Source: Cupriavidus consociatus (GTDB lineage Bacteria; Pseudomonadota; Gammaproteobacteria; Burkholderiales; Burkholderiaceae). From it: a stretch of 64,000 nucleotides of DNA. The stretch spans positions 62,001 to 126,000 of the forward strand of contig NZ_JAGIQA010000012.1 in assembly GCF_017814975.1 (NCBI RefSeq), read 5' to 3'. This document shows positions 1 to 8,685 of this stretch, one piece after another (position 1 is the stretch's first letter; every line of letters starts with the position of its first letter). The translations under genes and the position numbers were made by a program. The notes under the pieces are model-generated. The model was not told the origin of the DNA, did no database searches, and saw nothing but the letters and a program-made list of their open reading frames with translations.

Positions 1-1047
1 GCCCTTCGCCTCGAAATTATCGGCCCAGTGGCGCAGCGTCTGCGCGTAGTGGCGGCGCAGCAGTTCCACGTCGAACGCTTCCAGGCCGCCTTGCTCCAGT
101 GTCTTCAGTACCAGCCCGATGTGCGGCAGTTCTCCTTGCGGGAACACGTAGCGGTCCATGAACTCAGCGCCGTCCATCGGCGTCTGGCCGTTGTCGGGAT
201 CGGGCGAGGTGATGCCGTGGTTCATCGCGTAGCCGTCATCGGCCAGCAGTTCGCGCATGCGGCGGAAGTACCCGGGCAGGTTTTCCTTGCCCACATGCTC
301 GAACATGCCGACGCTGGTGATGCGGTCGAAGGCGCCGGTGGTGTCGCGGTAATCCTGCAGCCGGATCTCGATGCGGTCGGACAGTCCTGCCGCCTTGACG
401 CGCTCGGTGGCCAGCTCGAACTGGTTCTGCGACAGCGTGATGCCCACGCAGCGCGCCCCGTATTTCTGCGCGGCGCGCAGCACCAGCGCGCCCCAGCCGC
501 AACCGATATCCAGCAGCGTCTGCCCCGGCTGCAGCTGGATCTTGGTCAGGATATGGTCGATCTTCTTGAGCTGCGCAGTGGCCAGGTCCTCGTCGCCGTT
601 CTCGAAATAGGCGCACGAATACACCATGTTGGGATCGAGCCAGAGCTTGTAGAAGTCGTTGGAGACATCGTAGTGATACTGGATCGATTCCCTGTCTTCC
701 TGCTTGGTGTGCGAGAAATGCTGCGCCACCCTGGCCAGCGCGCCGCCGGCCCGCCGCCTGGCGGCCGCCGACATGCCGTAGCCCACCTTGATGATGTCGG
801 CCAGCCGCCCGTCGAAATCGATCTTGCCCTGCACGTAGGCCTCGCCCAGGTTGTCGAGGCTCGGCGTCAGCAGCAGCGGCAGTGCCGCGGCCTCGCGCAC
901 GGTCAGCGTGACCTGCGGCTTGTCGAAATGGCCAAGGGCATATTCGGTGCCATTCCACAGGCGCAAGCAGACCGGCAGGTTGGCATTGTCACGCAGGTCG
1001 GCGATCCAGCTGTCGAGTTGCTTTTCCAGGGCTTGCTTGAAAAACAT
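1..1047 (-). CDS. cfa: Cyclopropane-fatty-acyl-phospholipid synthase, C-terminus cut by window edge
   Basis: Transfers a methylene group from S-adenosylmethionine to cis double bonds of membrane phospholipid acyl chains. The 349 codons present carry a SAM-binding motif LLDIGCGWGALVL near residue 170, preceded by the family's HYDVSNDFYKLWLD segment; further on are SVGMFEHVGKENL and MNHGITSPD. Family members are usually about 380-430 residues, so only the last part is missing, beyond base 1. The ATG at 1047 is preceded by GGGAGG at a proper distance (1056-1061). It lies 213 bp downstream of pdxH on the same strand; that gap shows no gene and no clear terminator, so separate transcription is likely but not shown. 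The cfa identity rests on motifs rather than alignment. Confidence 0.9.
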   Translation of the reverse strand, partial: MFFKQALEKQLDSWIADLRDNANLPVCLRLWNGTEYALGHFDKPQVTLTVREAAALPLLLTPSLDNLGEAYVQGKIDFDGRLADIIKVGYGMSAAARRRAGGALARVAQHFSHTKQEDRESIQYHYDVSNDFYKLWLDPNMVYSCAYFENGDEDLATAQLKKIDHILTKIQLQPGQTLLDIGCGWGALVLRAAQKYGARCVGITLSQNQFELATERVKAAGLSDRIEIRLQDYRDTTGAFDRITSVGMFEHVGKENLPGYFRRMRELLADDGYAMNHGITSPDPDNGQTPMDGAEFMDRYVFPQGELPHIGLVLKTLEQGGLEAFDVELLRRHYAQTLRHWADNFEAKG

Positions 1048-1260
1048 GCGCTTTACCTCCCGATGGTTGCGGCACGCGCTCGACCGATCCTCCGGACAAG
1101 GCAGGTACTGCCCCGAGCCTTGACCCGAGTCCGTCGCGAGCGCTTGCGTAAAATTCACCAAGCGACGCCAGTCCCACTTTAGTCGAATTCCGCGGGCAGT
1201 GCAGCGCACCCTCGGGAAGCCCCCGGGACAGACCCGTTCGGACCTCCGGTGGCCAGCGCG

Positions 1261-1899
1261 TCAGGGCGACAGGCGCACGATCTGCCAGGCTCCGCCTGGG
1301 TGGACGCGATAGACGATGCGGTCATGCAGGCGCGACGGACGCCCCTGCCAGAACTCCAGTGCGGTCGGCACCAGCCGGTAGCCGCCCCAGTGCGGCGGGC
1401 GCGGCGGGTTGTCGCCGAACTTGCTGCGGTATTCCTGCTCGCGCTGCTCCAGCACGTCGCGGCCGGGCACTTCGCGGCTTTGTTCGGAAGCCCACGCGCC
1501 CACGCGCGAGCCGAGGGGGCGCGAGGCGAAATAGACGTCGCTCTCGTCGTCGGCAACTTTTTCAACAATGCCTTCCACGCGCACCTGGCGCTCCAGCTGC
1601 ACCCAGTGGAACAGCAGCGCGGCGCGCGGGTTTGCCGCCAGGTCCAGCCCTTTGCGGCTCTCGTAGTTGGTGAAGAAGGTGAAACCGCGGTCGTCAATGC
1701 CCTTGAGCAGCACGATGCGTGCCGAGGGCTGGCCATCGCCGCTGACGGTGGCCAGCGTCATGGCATTGGGTTCGGGCAGCTTGGCCGTGACCGCCTCGTC
1801 GAACCAGCGCTTGAACTGGCTCATCGGATCGGGGGCCACGTCGGTTTCGGACAGCGAGCCCAGGACATAGGTACGGCGGAGGTCGGCGAGTTGAGTCAT
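1261..1899 (-). CDS. pdxH: Pyridoxamine/pyridoxine 5'-phosphate oxidase
   Basis: FMN-dependent oxidase that makes pyridoxal 5'-phosphate in the last step of vitamin B6 synthesis and salvage. The 212-residue product has the usual family length. Family signatures seen are [19 protein letters not shown] with [19 protein letters not shown] (FMN and substrate binding), [12 protein letters not shown], and the C-terminal dimerisation block [20 protein letters not shown] ending in RLSP. The start at 1899 ([11 protein letters not shown]) was chosen because homologues begin with this segment; an in-frame upstream extension has no family-like sequence. It stands alone between cfa and an MFS carrier, all on the minus strand. 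Confidence 0.95.
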   Translation of the reverse strand: MTQLADLRRTYVLGSLSETDVAPDPMSQFKRWFDEAVTAKLPEPNAMTLATVSGDGQPSARIVLLKGIDDRGFTFFTNYESRKGLDLAANPRAALLFHWVQLERQVRVEGIVEKVADDESDVYFASRPLGSRVGAWASEQSREVPGRDVLEQREQEYRSKFGDNPPRPPHWGGYRLVPTALEFWQGRPSRLHDRIVYRVHPGGAWQIVRLSP

Positions 1900-2045
1900 G
1901 TCGCAATCATCGGAGAATCGGTCGGGATGCGCGGCGAGCCCGGGGGCGAGGGCGCAGGTCCGGCTGATTCGAGTATAGCGAATGCTTCGCGGGCCGCATT
2001 TGCGCGTCGGCAAGGCGTGCCGGCGGCGTCACAACAGGTAGGGGT

Positions 2046-3236
2046 TCACGCCGGTGGCAGCGTCCTGCGTCCCTGGCGCCGCGAGTAGTATCCGGCCGCG
2101 CCCATGGCGCCGGCCATCGACAGGAAGATCGGCAGCATGCCCAGCGCCGTGCCGACCACGCCGAAGGTCAGCGGCCATACCACCTGGCTGGTATTGAGCA
2201 CCGCCGAGCGCAGCCCCAGCGCCTCGCCGGCGCGGCCGTGCGGCGATACCGTGTGCAGGATGTTCATGACATTGGGCTGCGCGCTGCCCAGCGCCAGCCC
2301 GAGCACGAAGGCCAGCCCGCACATCAGCCAGAAGTGCGTGACGAACGGGTAGACCAGGTAGGCCAGCGCCCCCACCAGCAGCGCGGTGCGGATGATCTTC
2401 CACTCCGACAGGCGGCGCGACACGATCGGCATCGCCACGCGGATGATCAGGGTCGCCATGGCAAAGGCGCCCAGCACCCAGCCGATCGATGACGGCGACA
2501 GCCCGATGCGCGAGCCCTGGATCGGGATCAGGAAGGCATGCAGGTCCCATGCCGCCGACAGCACCGCGCTGGCAATAAAGACGGCGCGCAGCTCGGGATA
2601 CTGCAGCAGGTCAAGGGTCGAACGGCGGCTGCCGTCCTCGATGGCAATGCGGCTGGCATTGCCACCCTGCGCCGGCAGGCGCGGGCGCACCCACTGCAGG
2701 CCGGCCTGGCCGACCAGCGCCACCGCGACCAGCACGGCAAAGGCGGGGCGGAAACCGGCATGCTCGATGACGTAGCCCATCGCCACCGGCCCCAGCGTAC
2801 CCGACACCGACAGCCCGAGCGCATGCCAGGTGTAGTTGCGCAGCCGCGTGTCGTTGGTCGAGACCTGGCCGATCAGCAGCTGCATTGCCACCTGGACCAG
2901 CATGAAGCCCACGCCGATCAGCGCGCACGACAGGTACAGCGCATCCAGTTCATGCCACACCGCGGGCAGCAGCGTGCCGGCCACTACCATCAGCGAGCCG
3001 GCGGTCATCGGCTTGCGCGGGCCGATCTCGTCGATGCGCTTGCCGGCGCGGATGGCCAGCAGCATCGGCAGCAGCGCATACAGCGACATCAGCACGCCGA
3101 GCGTGACGGTGGAAGCCTTGAGGGAAATCGCGAACAGCGACACCACCACGCGGCTGGCGTTGAATGCCACGTGGTTGCACACCGTCAGCGCGATCAGCCA
3201 GGTGATCGGCGGGACGGCAGCGTGCGGCAGCGACAT
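2046..3236 (-). CDS. MFS transporter, substrate unknown
   Basis: Inner-membrane secondary carrier of the major facilitator superfamily, about 396 residues with around twelve hydrophobic segments. The loop after TM2 has the degenerate MFS motif RAGKRIDEIGPRKPM, the usual D/RxGRR-type signature. No substrate can be read from the sequence. The start is uncertain: ATG at 3236 gives MSLPHAAVPPITWL just before the first membrane segment, while an ATG at 3272 would add 12 polar residues; neither has a strong Shine-Dalgarno sequence. The upstream 3273-3570 stretch (about 300 bp) holds an AT-rich patch at about 3395-3430 that could contain the promoter; otherwise nothing is recognisable there. Confidence 0.85.
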   Translation of the reverse strand: MSLPHAAVPPITWLIALTVCNHVAFNASRVVVSLFAISLKASTVTLGVLMSLYALLPMLLAIRAGKRIDEIGPRKPMTAGSLMVVAGTLLPAVWHELDALYLSCALIGVGFMLVQVAMQLLIGQVSTNDTRLRNYTWHALGLSVSGTLGPVAMGYVIEHAGFRPAFAVLVAVALVGQAGLQWVRPRLPAQGGNASRIAIEDGSRRSTLDLLQYPELRAVFIASAVLSAAWDLHAFLIPIQGSRIGLSPSSIGWVLGAFAMATLIIRVAMPIVSRRLSEWKIIRTALLVGALAYLVYPFVTHFWLMCGLAFVLGLALGSAQPNVMNILHTVSPHGRAGEALGLRSAVLNTSQVVWPLTFGVVGTALGMLPIFLSMAGAMGAAGYYSRRQGRRTLPPA

Positions 3237-3570
3237 GGGGGCGGGCGAGTGGTGTCGTGGAACCGCGCTCATGCGTGGCCGGGGCCGTGCCGAGGCGGAT
3301 AACAAAACGAAAACAAGCGGAAACAAAGGGCGGCCACAGCCGCGCCTTCCGAAGGATGCAAACGGACGAACCGCATCGCATCCGATGCTTGCCATGCTTA
3401 AACTTCTTGTAAATGGCCGTTTAATTATGCGCCGCGCGTGGGCGAGTTACAACGGCAATCTGCGACAGGAAGTCGCAGCGAGCGGAAGTGTTGCGGTTTC
3501 GCTTCAGACAACTGCAGACATGTCGCCGGGCGGCGACAATCCCGGCGAGGCGCCGGGGGTGCCGGGCGGC

Positions 3571-5949
3571 TTAACCGCCCTTGTACAGCGCCGCGTCGTT
3601 GTCCGGGCGCAATGGCTTGCGCGCTTCGCGCTCGGGCGGCCGCTCCACGCGTGCGGGGCGGCCGGCCTGCGCCTCGGCCTGTGCGGCGGTGCCAGGCGTT
3701 TCCGGCGGAATCGGCTTGCCGGCGGTCATGCCCGCGGTGCCGCCTGCCTTCGGATCCCTATAGGTCTTGCCGGGTGGCGGCGCGACCGGGCGCTTGCGCA
3801 GGTCAGCCAGCAGCGCGCCGCATTTGCTGCTGTCGCCGCCGGGCGACAAGTCCACCAGCGGCAGCACCGCGGTGGCGACCGGCGCCAGCAGCGCCAGCGA
3901 CAGCGCGCCGCCTGCGCGCAGCGCCAGCACGCCGATGTCGGGGCTGACGGTCGGCTTCTTCAGGGTCCCGCCCACGTATAGCGGCGAACGCAGCGAAAAG
4001 ATGCGCACGCCCTTGGAGTCCGGATGGATCGTCAGCGCCAGCCGCTCGTTGCGCAGGTCGATGCCGCCGGTGGTCACGATGACGGCATCGTCGGTATCGA
4101 GCACGAAGGTGCGCGCGCGTGCGATGCCATTGGTAAAGGCAAAGTCGCTGACGCCGCAGTTGATCTGCACCGGCCTGTCGCCGAACAGCTTGTTGACCAC
4201 CAGGCTGCCCACATTCAGGCCGATCGCTTCCAGGATGAACTTGCTGACCGTGCCGTTCTCCACCAGCAGCTTGGCCTCGCCATTGGACGAGCCCAGCAGT
4301 GCCCCGACCGAATTGCCGGTGGCCGTCAGCTTGGCGCTGCCGTTCAGTTCACCGATGCTGGCGCGCATCAGGTCGATGGTGGGAAACAGCTGCTTGAGCT
4401 TCATGTGGCGCGCGGTCATGTCGATCACCGCGCCCATCGGCTCGCGCTTGCCGTCCAGGCGCACGGTCGACACCAGGTTGCCGCCCGCCACGCCGAAGTT
4501 GAGCGGATCGAGCCGCAGCACCCCATCCTGCAGCTTCAGGCGGGTGACCAGGTTGGTGATGGGCAGCTCCGCGTCGCGGATGATGCGCTTGCCGGTAAAG
4601 TGCACGTCGGCATCGATCTTGTCCCAGCGCTCGGTGCGGAACGGCGCCACCGGGAGTGCCTTGTCAGGCGGCTGCCGAACCGGACTGTCCTTGGCCGGGC
4701 GCCCGGGCTCGGCGTCGGCGCCGATCAGCGGCGCCAGGTCGACAAAGCGCAGCTGGTTCGACTGCAGGGTCCCGGCCAGCAGCGGACGCGGCTCGCGCTT
4801 GGTGAAGGTCAGCGTGCCGGACAGGTCGCTGCCGCCGACACGGCCGGTGAACTTCTGGTACTCGTAGATCGAGCCTTCCTTGCGCAGCGTGGCCATCAGG
4901 CGGCCGCGGGTTTCATAAGGCGGCGTCGACGGCAGCACCACGCCGGTGAGCGCGTACAGCTTGGCCATGCTGTCGCCCGCCAGCGTGAGGTGGACGTCGA
5001 CCGCGGCCAGGTGGGCGGGATTGGTCACGGTGCCTTCTATGAGCGCGCGCGTGGTGCCCACGCGCACATCGGCCAGGAAGGGGAAGGGCACATCGGTATT
5101 GCGCAGGCTCAGCACGGTCCCTGCCTTGCCGCTGGCATTGATGGTGGCGTCGTTGTAGCGGCCGGTGGCTTTCCAGCGCAAGCCGTAGCGGTCGTTGCCG
5201 GCGGTGGCCGAGGCTGGTGGTCCCGATGCGGACGGGGCCGACGCGGACGGCCCCGACACGGACGGAGCCGACGCGGATCGCGGGGATGGCGCGGATGCCG
5301 CCGCCCCGCTGGCGGGCGGCCCGGGCGGCACCGCGGACGCCTGCGGTCCGACCAGTGCGCCGTCGCGCGCCTTCTCATAAAGCGGGTTGTCGCCGATGGT
5401 GTCGAGCTGGGCCTGCAACTCGATCTTCTTGAACTGGTCGGACAGCGCCAGGTTGCCGCGCGCCAGCACTATCTCGCCGATATCCAGTTCCCATTTCGAC
5501 GGGCCTTTCTTGGGGCCGAACTCGAGTGTCCAGTTGTTGCGCGAATCGGCCAGCCGCTCCAGCCATACCGCCGGGCTGTCGACGACGATGGTGGGCACGG
5601 CGATCTGGTGAGCCAGCAGCGGGATTGGGCGCAGTACGAAGATCAGTTCGCGTACGGTGGCGAGGTTGGGTTGGCTGGCCCAGTCGGTATTGGCGATGGT
5701 GATGTCGCGAGCCGACAGGCGCGGCCACGGCACCAGCGTATGCCAGCCGGTCTCGCCCTCGCCGCGGCGCCAGGTCACGGTAAGGTCGCCGTTGATGGCA
5801 AAGGGACGGCCGATGGCCTCGGAAACCTTGTCGTTGAGCCAGGGCTTGACGCGGTTCCAGTCGAAGGTCAGGAACAGGATCACCAGCAGCGCGATCAACG
5901 CGAGCGGCGTCAGCACACTCCACAGGACGACCTTGCGGCGCACGGGCAT
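3571..5949 (-). CDS. AsmA family protein
   Basis: A 792-residue AsmA-like protein, a family anchored in the inner membrane with a long periplasmic part and linked to outer-membrane lipid homeostasis. An N-terminal membrane anchor (VVLWSVLTPLALIALLVILF, about residues 6-25) is followed by the typical FDWNRVKPWLNDKVSEAIGR segment. The C-terminal third contains the AsmA-type region with LNGSAKLTATGNSVGALLGS and DLRNERLALTIHPDSKGVRI. A Ser/Ala/Pro-rich linker with five-residue repeats sits near residues 200-245. The C-terminus is a charged, proline-rich tail. The start at 5949 puts the membrane anchor at the N-terminus; upstream in-frame codons read unlike a protein. It is divergent from tcdA, with a 10-bp tandem repeat in between. 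Confidence 0.85.
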   Translation of the reverse strand: MPVRRKVVLWSVLTPLALIALLVILFLTFDWNRVKPWLNDKVSEAIGRPFAINGDLTVTWRRGEGETGWHTLVPWPRLSARDITIANTDWASQPNLATVRELIFVLRPIPLLAHQIAVPTIVVDSPAVWLERLADSRNNWTLEFGPKKGPSKWELDIGEIVLARGNLALSDQFKKIELQAQLDTIGDNPLYEKARDGALVGPQASAVPPGPPASGAAASAPSPRSASAPSVSGPSASAPSASGPPASATAGNDRYGLRWKATGRYNDATINASGKAGTVLSLRNTDVPFPFLADVRVGTTRALIEGTVTNPAHLAAVDVHLTLAGDSMAKLYALTGVVLPSTPPYETRGRLMATLRKEGSIYEYQKFTGRVGGSDLSGTLTFTKREPRPLLAGTLQSNQLRFVDLAPLIGADAEPGRPAKDSPVRQPPDKALPVAPFRTERWDKIDADVHFTGKRIIRDAELPITNLVTRLKLQDGVLRLDPLNFGVAGGNLVSTVRLDGKREPMGAVIDMTARHMKLKQLFPTIDLMRASIGELNGSAKLTATGNSVGALLGSSNGEAKLLVENGTVSKFILEAIGLNVGSLVVNKLFGDRPVQINCGVSDFAFTNGIARARTFVLDTDDAVIVTTGGIDLRNERLALTIHPDSKGVRIFSLRSPLYVGGTLKKPTVSPDIGVLALRAGGALSLALLAPVATAVLPLVDLSPGGDSSKCGALLADLRKRPVAPPPGKTYRDPKAGGTAGMTAGKPIPPETPGTAAQAEAQAGRPARVERPPEREARKPLRPDNDAALYKGG
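5223..5282. repeat. Four 15-bp tandem units inside the AsmA-like gene
   Basis: Four successive 15-bp units of the form CCGAYRCGGAYSGNG run in frame. On the coding (minus) strand they encode the pentapeptides SASAP, SVSGP, SASAP and SASGP in a flexible linker at about residues 222-242. Divergence between the units shows they are not a very recent expansion. Confidence 0.8.
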
Positions 5950-6003
5950 GAGGCGGGCTCCTCTATGGCGGGGCAGGTCCGCTGGTACCGGCCGGCCCTC
6001 AAA

Positions 6004-6043
6004 GGCTTCCCTGGGCTTCCCTGGGCTTCCCTGGGCTTGCGTG
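6004..6043. repeat. 10-bp tandem repeat GGCTTCCCTG, 3 exact copies plus one degenerate
   Basis: Three perfect head-to-tail copies of GGCTTCCCTG (6004-6033) and a fourth with 8 of 10 matches (6034-6043). It lies in the 249-bp divergent intergenic region, 55 bp upstream of the AsmA-like start and about 155 bp upstream of tcdA. The unit length is close to one helical turn. Confidence 0.85.
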
Positions 6044-6198
6044 GGGCGGCGAACGGACCACTGCAGGTCTATTGTATAGTTGCGCGCTTCCCGTCTTTGT
6101 CGGGGATTGGCTGACATCGCCGCCGGATAATGCCGGATTTTTCCACCGGCGCAGCTCGCGGCCGCGGCCGCCTCGTCCCCACGCTCCGAGCCCCCAGC

Positions 6199-7092
6199 AT
6201 GAACGATGCCGCACACCCCTTGCCCGGCGACCTCCCCGGCCATCTGCCTGGCCTGCCCGAGCCGCTGACCCATGAAAGCCCGGCCGACGACGACTATCAC
6301 CGCCGCTTCGGCGGGGTGGCGCGGCTGTATGGCGCTGCGGGGCTGGCGCGGCTGGAAGCCGCCCATGTGTGCGTGGTCGGAATCGGCGGCGTAGGCAGCT
6401 GGGCCGCCGAGGCACTGGCGCGCAACGCGGTCGGCGGCATCACGCTGATCGACCTCGACCATATCGCGCTTTCCAATACCAACCGGCAGATCCACGCGCT
6501 GGGCGATGCCTACGGGCGCGCCAAGGTCGAGGCCATGGCCGAGCGCATCGTCGCCATCAATCCGCGCTGCCGGGTGACGCAGGTCGACGACTTCGTCACC
6601 ACGGACAACGTGCCCGAGCTGCTCGGCGCCGGCTATGACTATGTGATCGACGCGATCGACGCCGTGCGCGTCAAGACCGAAATGCTGGGCTGGGCGCGCC
6701 GCCAAGGCGTGCCGGTGATCACCTGCGGCGGCGCCGGCGGCCAGCTCGATCCGACGCGCGTGCGCATCGACGACCTGGCGCGCACGATCCAGGATCCGCT
6801 GCTGTCCAAGGTGCGCGCGGGGCTGCGCAAGCAGTGGGGCTTCACCCGCGACCCCAAGAAGAAGTTCGGCATTGCCGCGGTCTATTCCGACGAGCCGCTG
6901 CAGTATCCGGAGCCCGAGCAGCAGGCCTGCGAGATCGACGAGGCGCCGCCGCACGATGGACACGCCGGCCATCCGGTTGCGAGCGGGCCGCAGGGACTGG
7001 CCTGTGCGGGCTTCGGCTCGTCGGTGGCGGTGACGGCCGTGTTCGGCTTCGTGGCGGCGTCGGCAGCGATCGGCGCGATTGCGCGCGGCTAA
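6199..7092 (+). CDS. tcdA: tRNA threonylcarbamoyladenosine dehydratase
   Basis: ATP-dependent E1-like enzyme that cyclises N6-threonylcarbamoyladenosine (t6A) at position 37 of ANN-decoding tRNAs to ct6A. The 297-residue protein has the ThiF/MoeB nucleotide-binding motif VVGIGGVGSWAAEALARN (about residues 57-74), then LIDLDHIALSNTNRQIHAL, the segment VITCGGAGGQLDPTRVRIDD, and the typical C-terminal hydrophobic GSSVAVTAVFGFVAASAAI tail. The start at 6199 (MNDAAHPLPG) is chosen; an in-frame upstream ATG at 6130 would add 23 residues with no family match. The next gene is convergent, 28 bp downstream. Identity is by family motifs. Confidence 0.92.
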   Translation: MNDAAHPLPGDLPGHLPGLPEPLTHESPADDDYHRRFGGVARLYGAAGLARLEAAHVCVVGIGGVGSWAAEALARNAVGGITLIDLDHIALSNTNRQIHALGDAYGRAKVEAMAERIVAINPRCRVTQVDDFVTTDNVPELLGAGYDYVIDAIDAVRVKTEMLGWARRQGVPVITCGGAGGQLDPTRVRIDDLARTIQDPLLSKVRAGLRKQWGFTRDPKKKFGIAAVYSDEPLQYPEPEQQACEIDEAPPHDGHAGHPVASGPQGLACAGFGSSVAVTAVFGFVAASAAIGAIARG

Positions 7093-7120
7093 GGTTGCAC
7101 AACGATCAGGTGCGCAACGT

Positions 7121-7699
7121 TCAGGCGCTCAATGCGCGCAGCAGGCCGTCGACCTCGGCCTCGCCCGGGGCCAGGTTGTCGAAGAAGATCAGTTCGGGAT
7201 ATTCGTCCGCGGTCGGCATGAAGCGCCGCGTGCGGTAAGTGTCCCAGTGCTGCAGCTTGTAGGCGTCGTTGGGGTTGCCGCGCCGGATGATGCGCGCGTG
7301 CGCCTCGTCCTCGGGCAGATGTACCCAGACGATGCGGACGGTGGTGGCTTGCGGCACCTGCAGCCATTCCGGATCGTTCAGCAGGTGGGCGCGGATCTCG
7401 CGCGACAGCGGGCCGATCACCAGTACGCTGATGCCCAGCGCCAGGTTTTCCCGCGCGGTATCGAGCAGGCCCTGGTATTCGGGGTCGCGCAGGTTGTCGA
7501 GGTAGGCCGGGCTGTCGCGGTCGTTGGGATCACCGGTGATGGCGGCCATGGCCGCGGCACTGTAGCGGCCGTACAGCGTGTCCTTGTCGAGCAGGCAGAA
7601 GGGCTCACCGGTGGCCTGCATCAGCGGGCCGATCAGGCGGTGAGCGAGGCTGGTCTTGCCGGTGCCGGCGTGGCCGCAGAAGAAGATCAGTCGTGGCAT
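7121..7699 (-). CDS. P-loop ATPase / kinase-like protein (AAA_33 type)
   Basis: A 192-residue protein starting MPRLIFFCGHAGTGKTSLAH, in which the Walker A (P-loop) motif lies at residues 9-17. The layout matches small zeta-toxin/kinase-like AAA_33 proteins: P-loop, an early acidic segment LLDKDTLYGRYSA, a central strand SVLVIGPLSREIR, and an arginine-rich lid EDEAHARIIRRGNPNDAYK. Such proteins phosphorylate small molecules, but the substrate here is unknown. The start at 7699 puts the P-loop at the N-terminus as in homologues. It is divergent from the hemerythrin gene (137 bp between starts). Confidence 0.8.
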   Translation of the reverse strand: MPRLIFFCGHAGTGKTSLAHRLIGPLMQATGEPFCLLDKDTLYGRYSAAAMAAITGDPNDRDSPAYLDNLRDPEYQGLLDTARENLALGISVLVIGPLSREIRAHLLNDPEWLQVPQATTVRIVWVHLPEDEAHARIIRRGNPNDAYKLQHWDTYRTRRFMPTADEYPELIFFDNLAPGEAEVDGLLRALSA

Positions 7700-7836
7700 G
7701 GGCGATTCAGGTGGCTGGCGGGGCGCATACCCCACAGCATACCCGCCCGGCTTGCGCAAGATCAGGTCCAGGCCGCGGCGATTCGGTATCCTTGCCGTTT
7801 CCCAAAAGATTTCCCTCTCGATTGAGGTCGCTTCCC

Positions 7837-8277
7837 ATGGACGCCAAAGACCAGCTCTCCTCCGCCGGCCTGCCCGAAGACCTCCATCTCGGCGAACCGG
7901 TCACCGATGCCACCCACGCCGAGTTCGTGCAATTGCTGGCCGCGGTGGCCAGTGCGGAGGATGCCGGCTTCCTGGCCGCGATGGACGAGTGGATCGACCA
8001 TACGCGCCACCATTTCGCGCAGGAAGAACAGTGGATGGAGGCGATGGGCTTCGGCCCGCGCCATTGCCACGCGGGCGAGCACCAGCAGGTGCTGGCCGTG
8101 GCCGTCGCCGTGCGCGACAAGGTTCATACCGACGGCGAATTCGGGCTGGGCCGCCGGCTGGTGTCCGAGCTGTCAGGCTGGTTCGACCATCACGTCAAGT
8201 CGATGGACGCGATGATGGTCGAGCATATGCGCGAGAACGGCTTCACGCTGGTGGAAGGGCCGGCCGCGGCGGCCTGA
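7837..8277 (+). CDS. Bacteriohemerythrin, single domain
   Basis: A 146-residue non-haem di-iron protein of the hemerythrin family, which binds O2 or senses oxygen in bacteria. All expected iron ligands are visible in order: His in DATHAEF, His and Glu in HTRHHFAQEEQWME, the HxxxH pair in HAGEHQQVL, and HxxxxD in WFDHHVKSMDAM. No membrane segment or signalling domain is attached, so it is a cytosolic stand-alone protein, for oxygen delivery or storage rather than chemotaxis. The start at 7837 follows a GAGG-containing leader (about 7824). It converges on the cupin gene with a 13-bp gap. Confidence 0.9.
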   Translation: MDAKDQLSSAGLPEDLHLGEPVTDATHAEFVQLLAAVASAEDAGFLAAMDEWIDHTRHHFAQEEQWMEAMGFGPRHCHAGEHQQVLAVAVAVRDKVHTDGEFGLGRRLVSELSGWFDHHVKSMDAMMVEHMRENGFTLVEGPAAAA

Positions 8278-8290
8278 ACCCCGCCTGGGC

Positions 8291-8668
8291 TCAGGCAGGC
8301 CGCGCCGCGTCGCGGTCGATCACCACGAAATACTTGCGCACCGGCTCCAGCACCTGGAACAGGCCGGTAAAGCCCGCCGGGATCACGCAGGCATCGCCCG
8401 GGCCGAACTCGCTGGCCTGGCCGGATTCGTCGCTGATGCGGATGCGCCCGCTGATCACATGGAAGAACTCTTCCTTGCCCGCCGGGAAGGCGATGCGCCA
8501 CGCGCCGGGCTCGCAGGCCCAGATGCCGCAATCGAAATCGCCGTGTTCGGCGCTGTAGTGCGTCCATGTGGTGCGGTCGGGATTGCCCGACACCAGCCGG
8601 TCGGGCCGCGGACGATCGTGGGTCGGGGCGCGTTCGGTCCTGAAATCGACCAGGAGGGGTGTGGACAT
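8291..8668 (-). CDS. Cupin domain protein (DUF861/EutQ-like)
   Basis: A 125-residue single-cupin protein. The cupin motif 1 region reads KEEFFHVISGRIRISDESG and motif 2 reads FGPGDACVIPAGFTGLFQV, which place it with the DUF861 'cupin 3' group; the usual metal ligands are only partly present, so catalytic activity is uncertain. Its stop lies 13 bp from the convergent hemerythrin stop, and its start is 17 bp downstream of the cnoX stop, so it is probably co-transcribed with cnoX. Confidence 0.85.
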   Translation of the reverse strand: MSTPLLVDFRTERAPTHDRPRPDRLVSGNPDRTTWTHYSAEHGDFDCGIWACEPGAWRIAFPAGKEEFFHVISGRIRISDESGQASEFGPGDACVIPAGFTGLFQVLEPVRKYFVVIDRDAARPA

Positions 8669-8685
8669 GGCGATCGGCTCCCCGT

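Noticed and set aside
4024-6114. Long frame antisense to the AsmA-like gene
   Set aside because: Composition is typical of an antisense shadow and the AsmA frame has a membrane anchor and family motifs.
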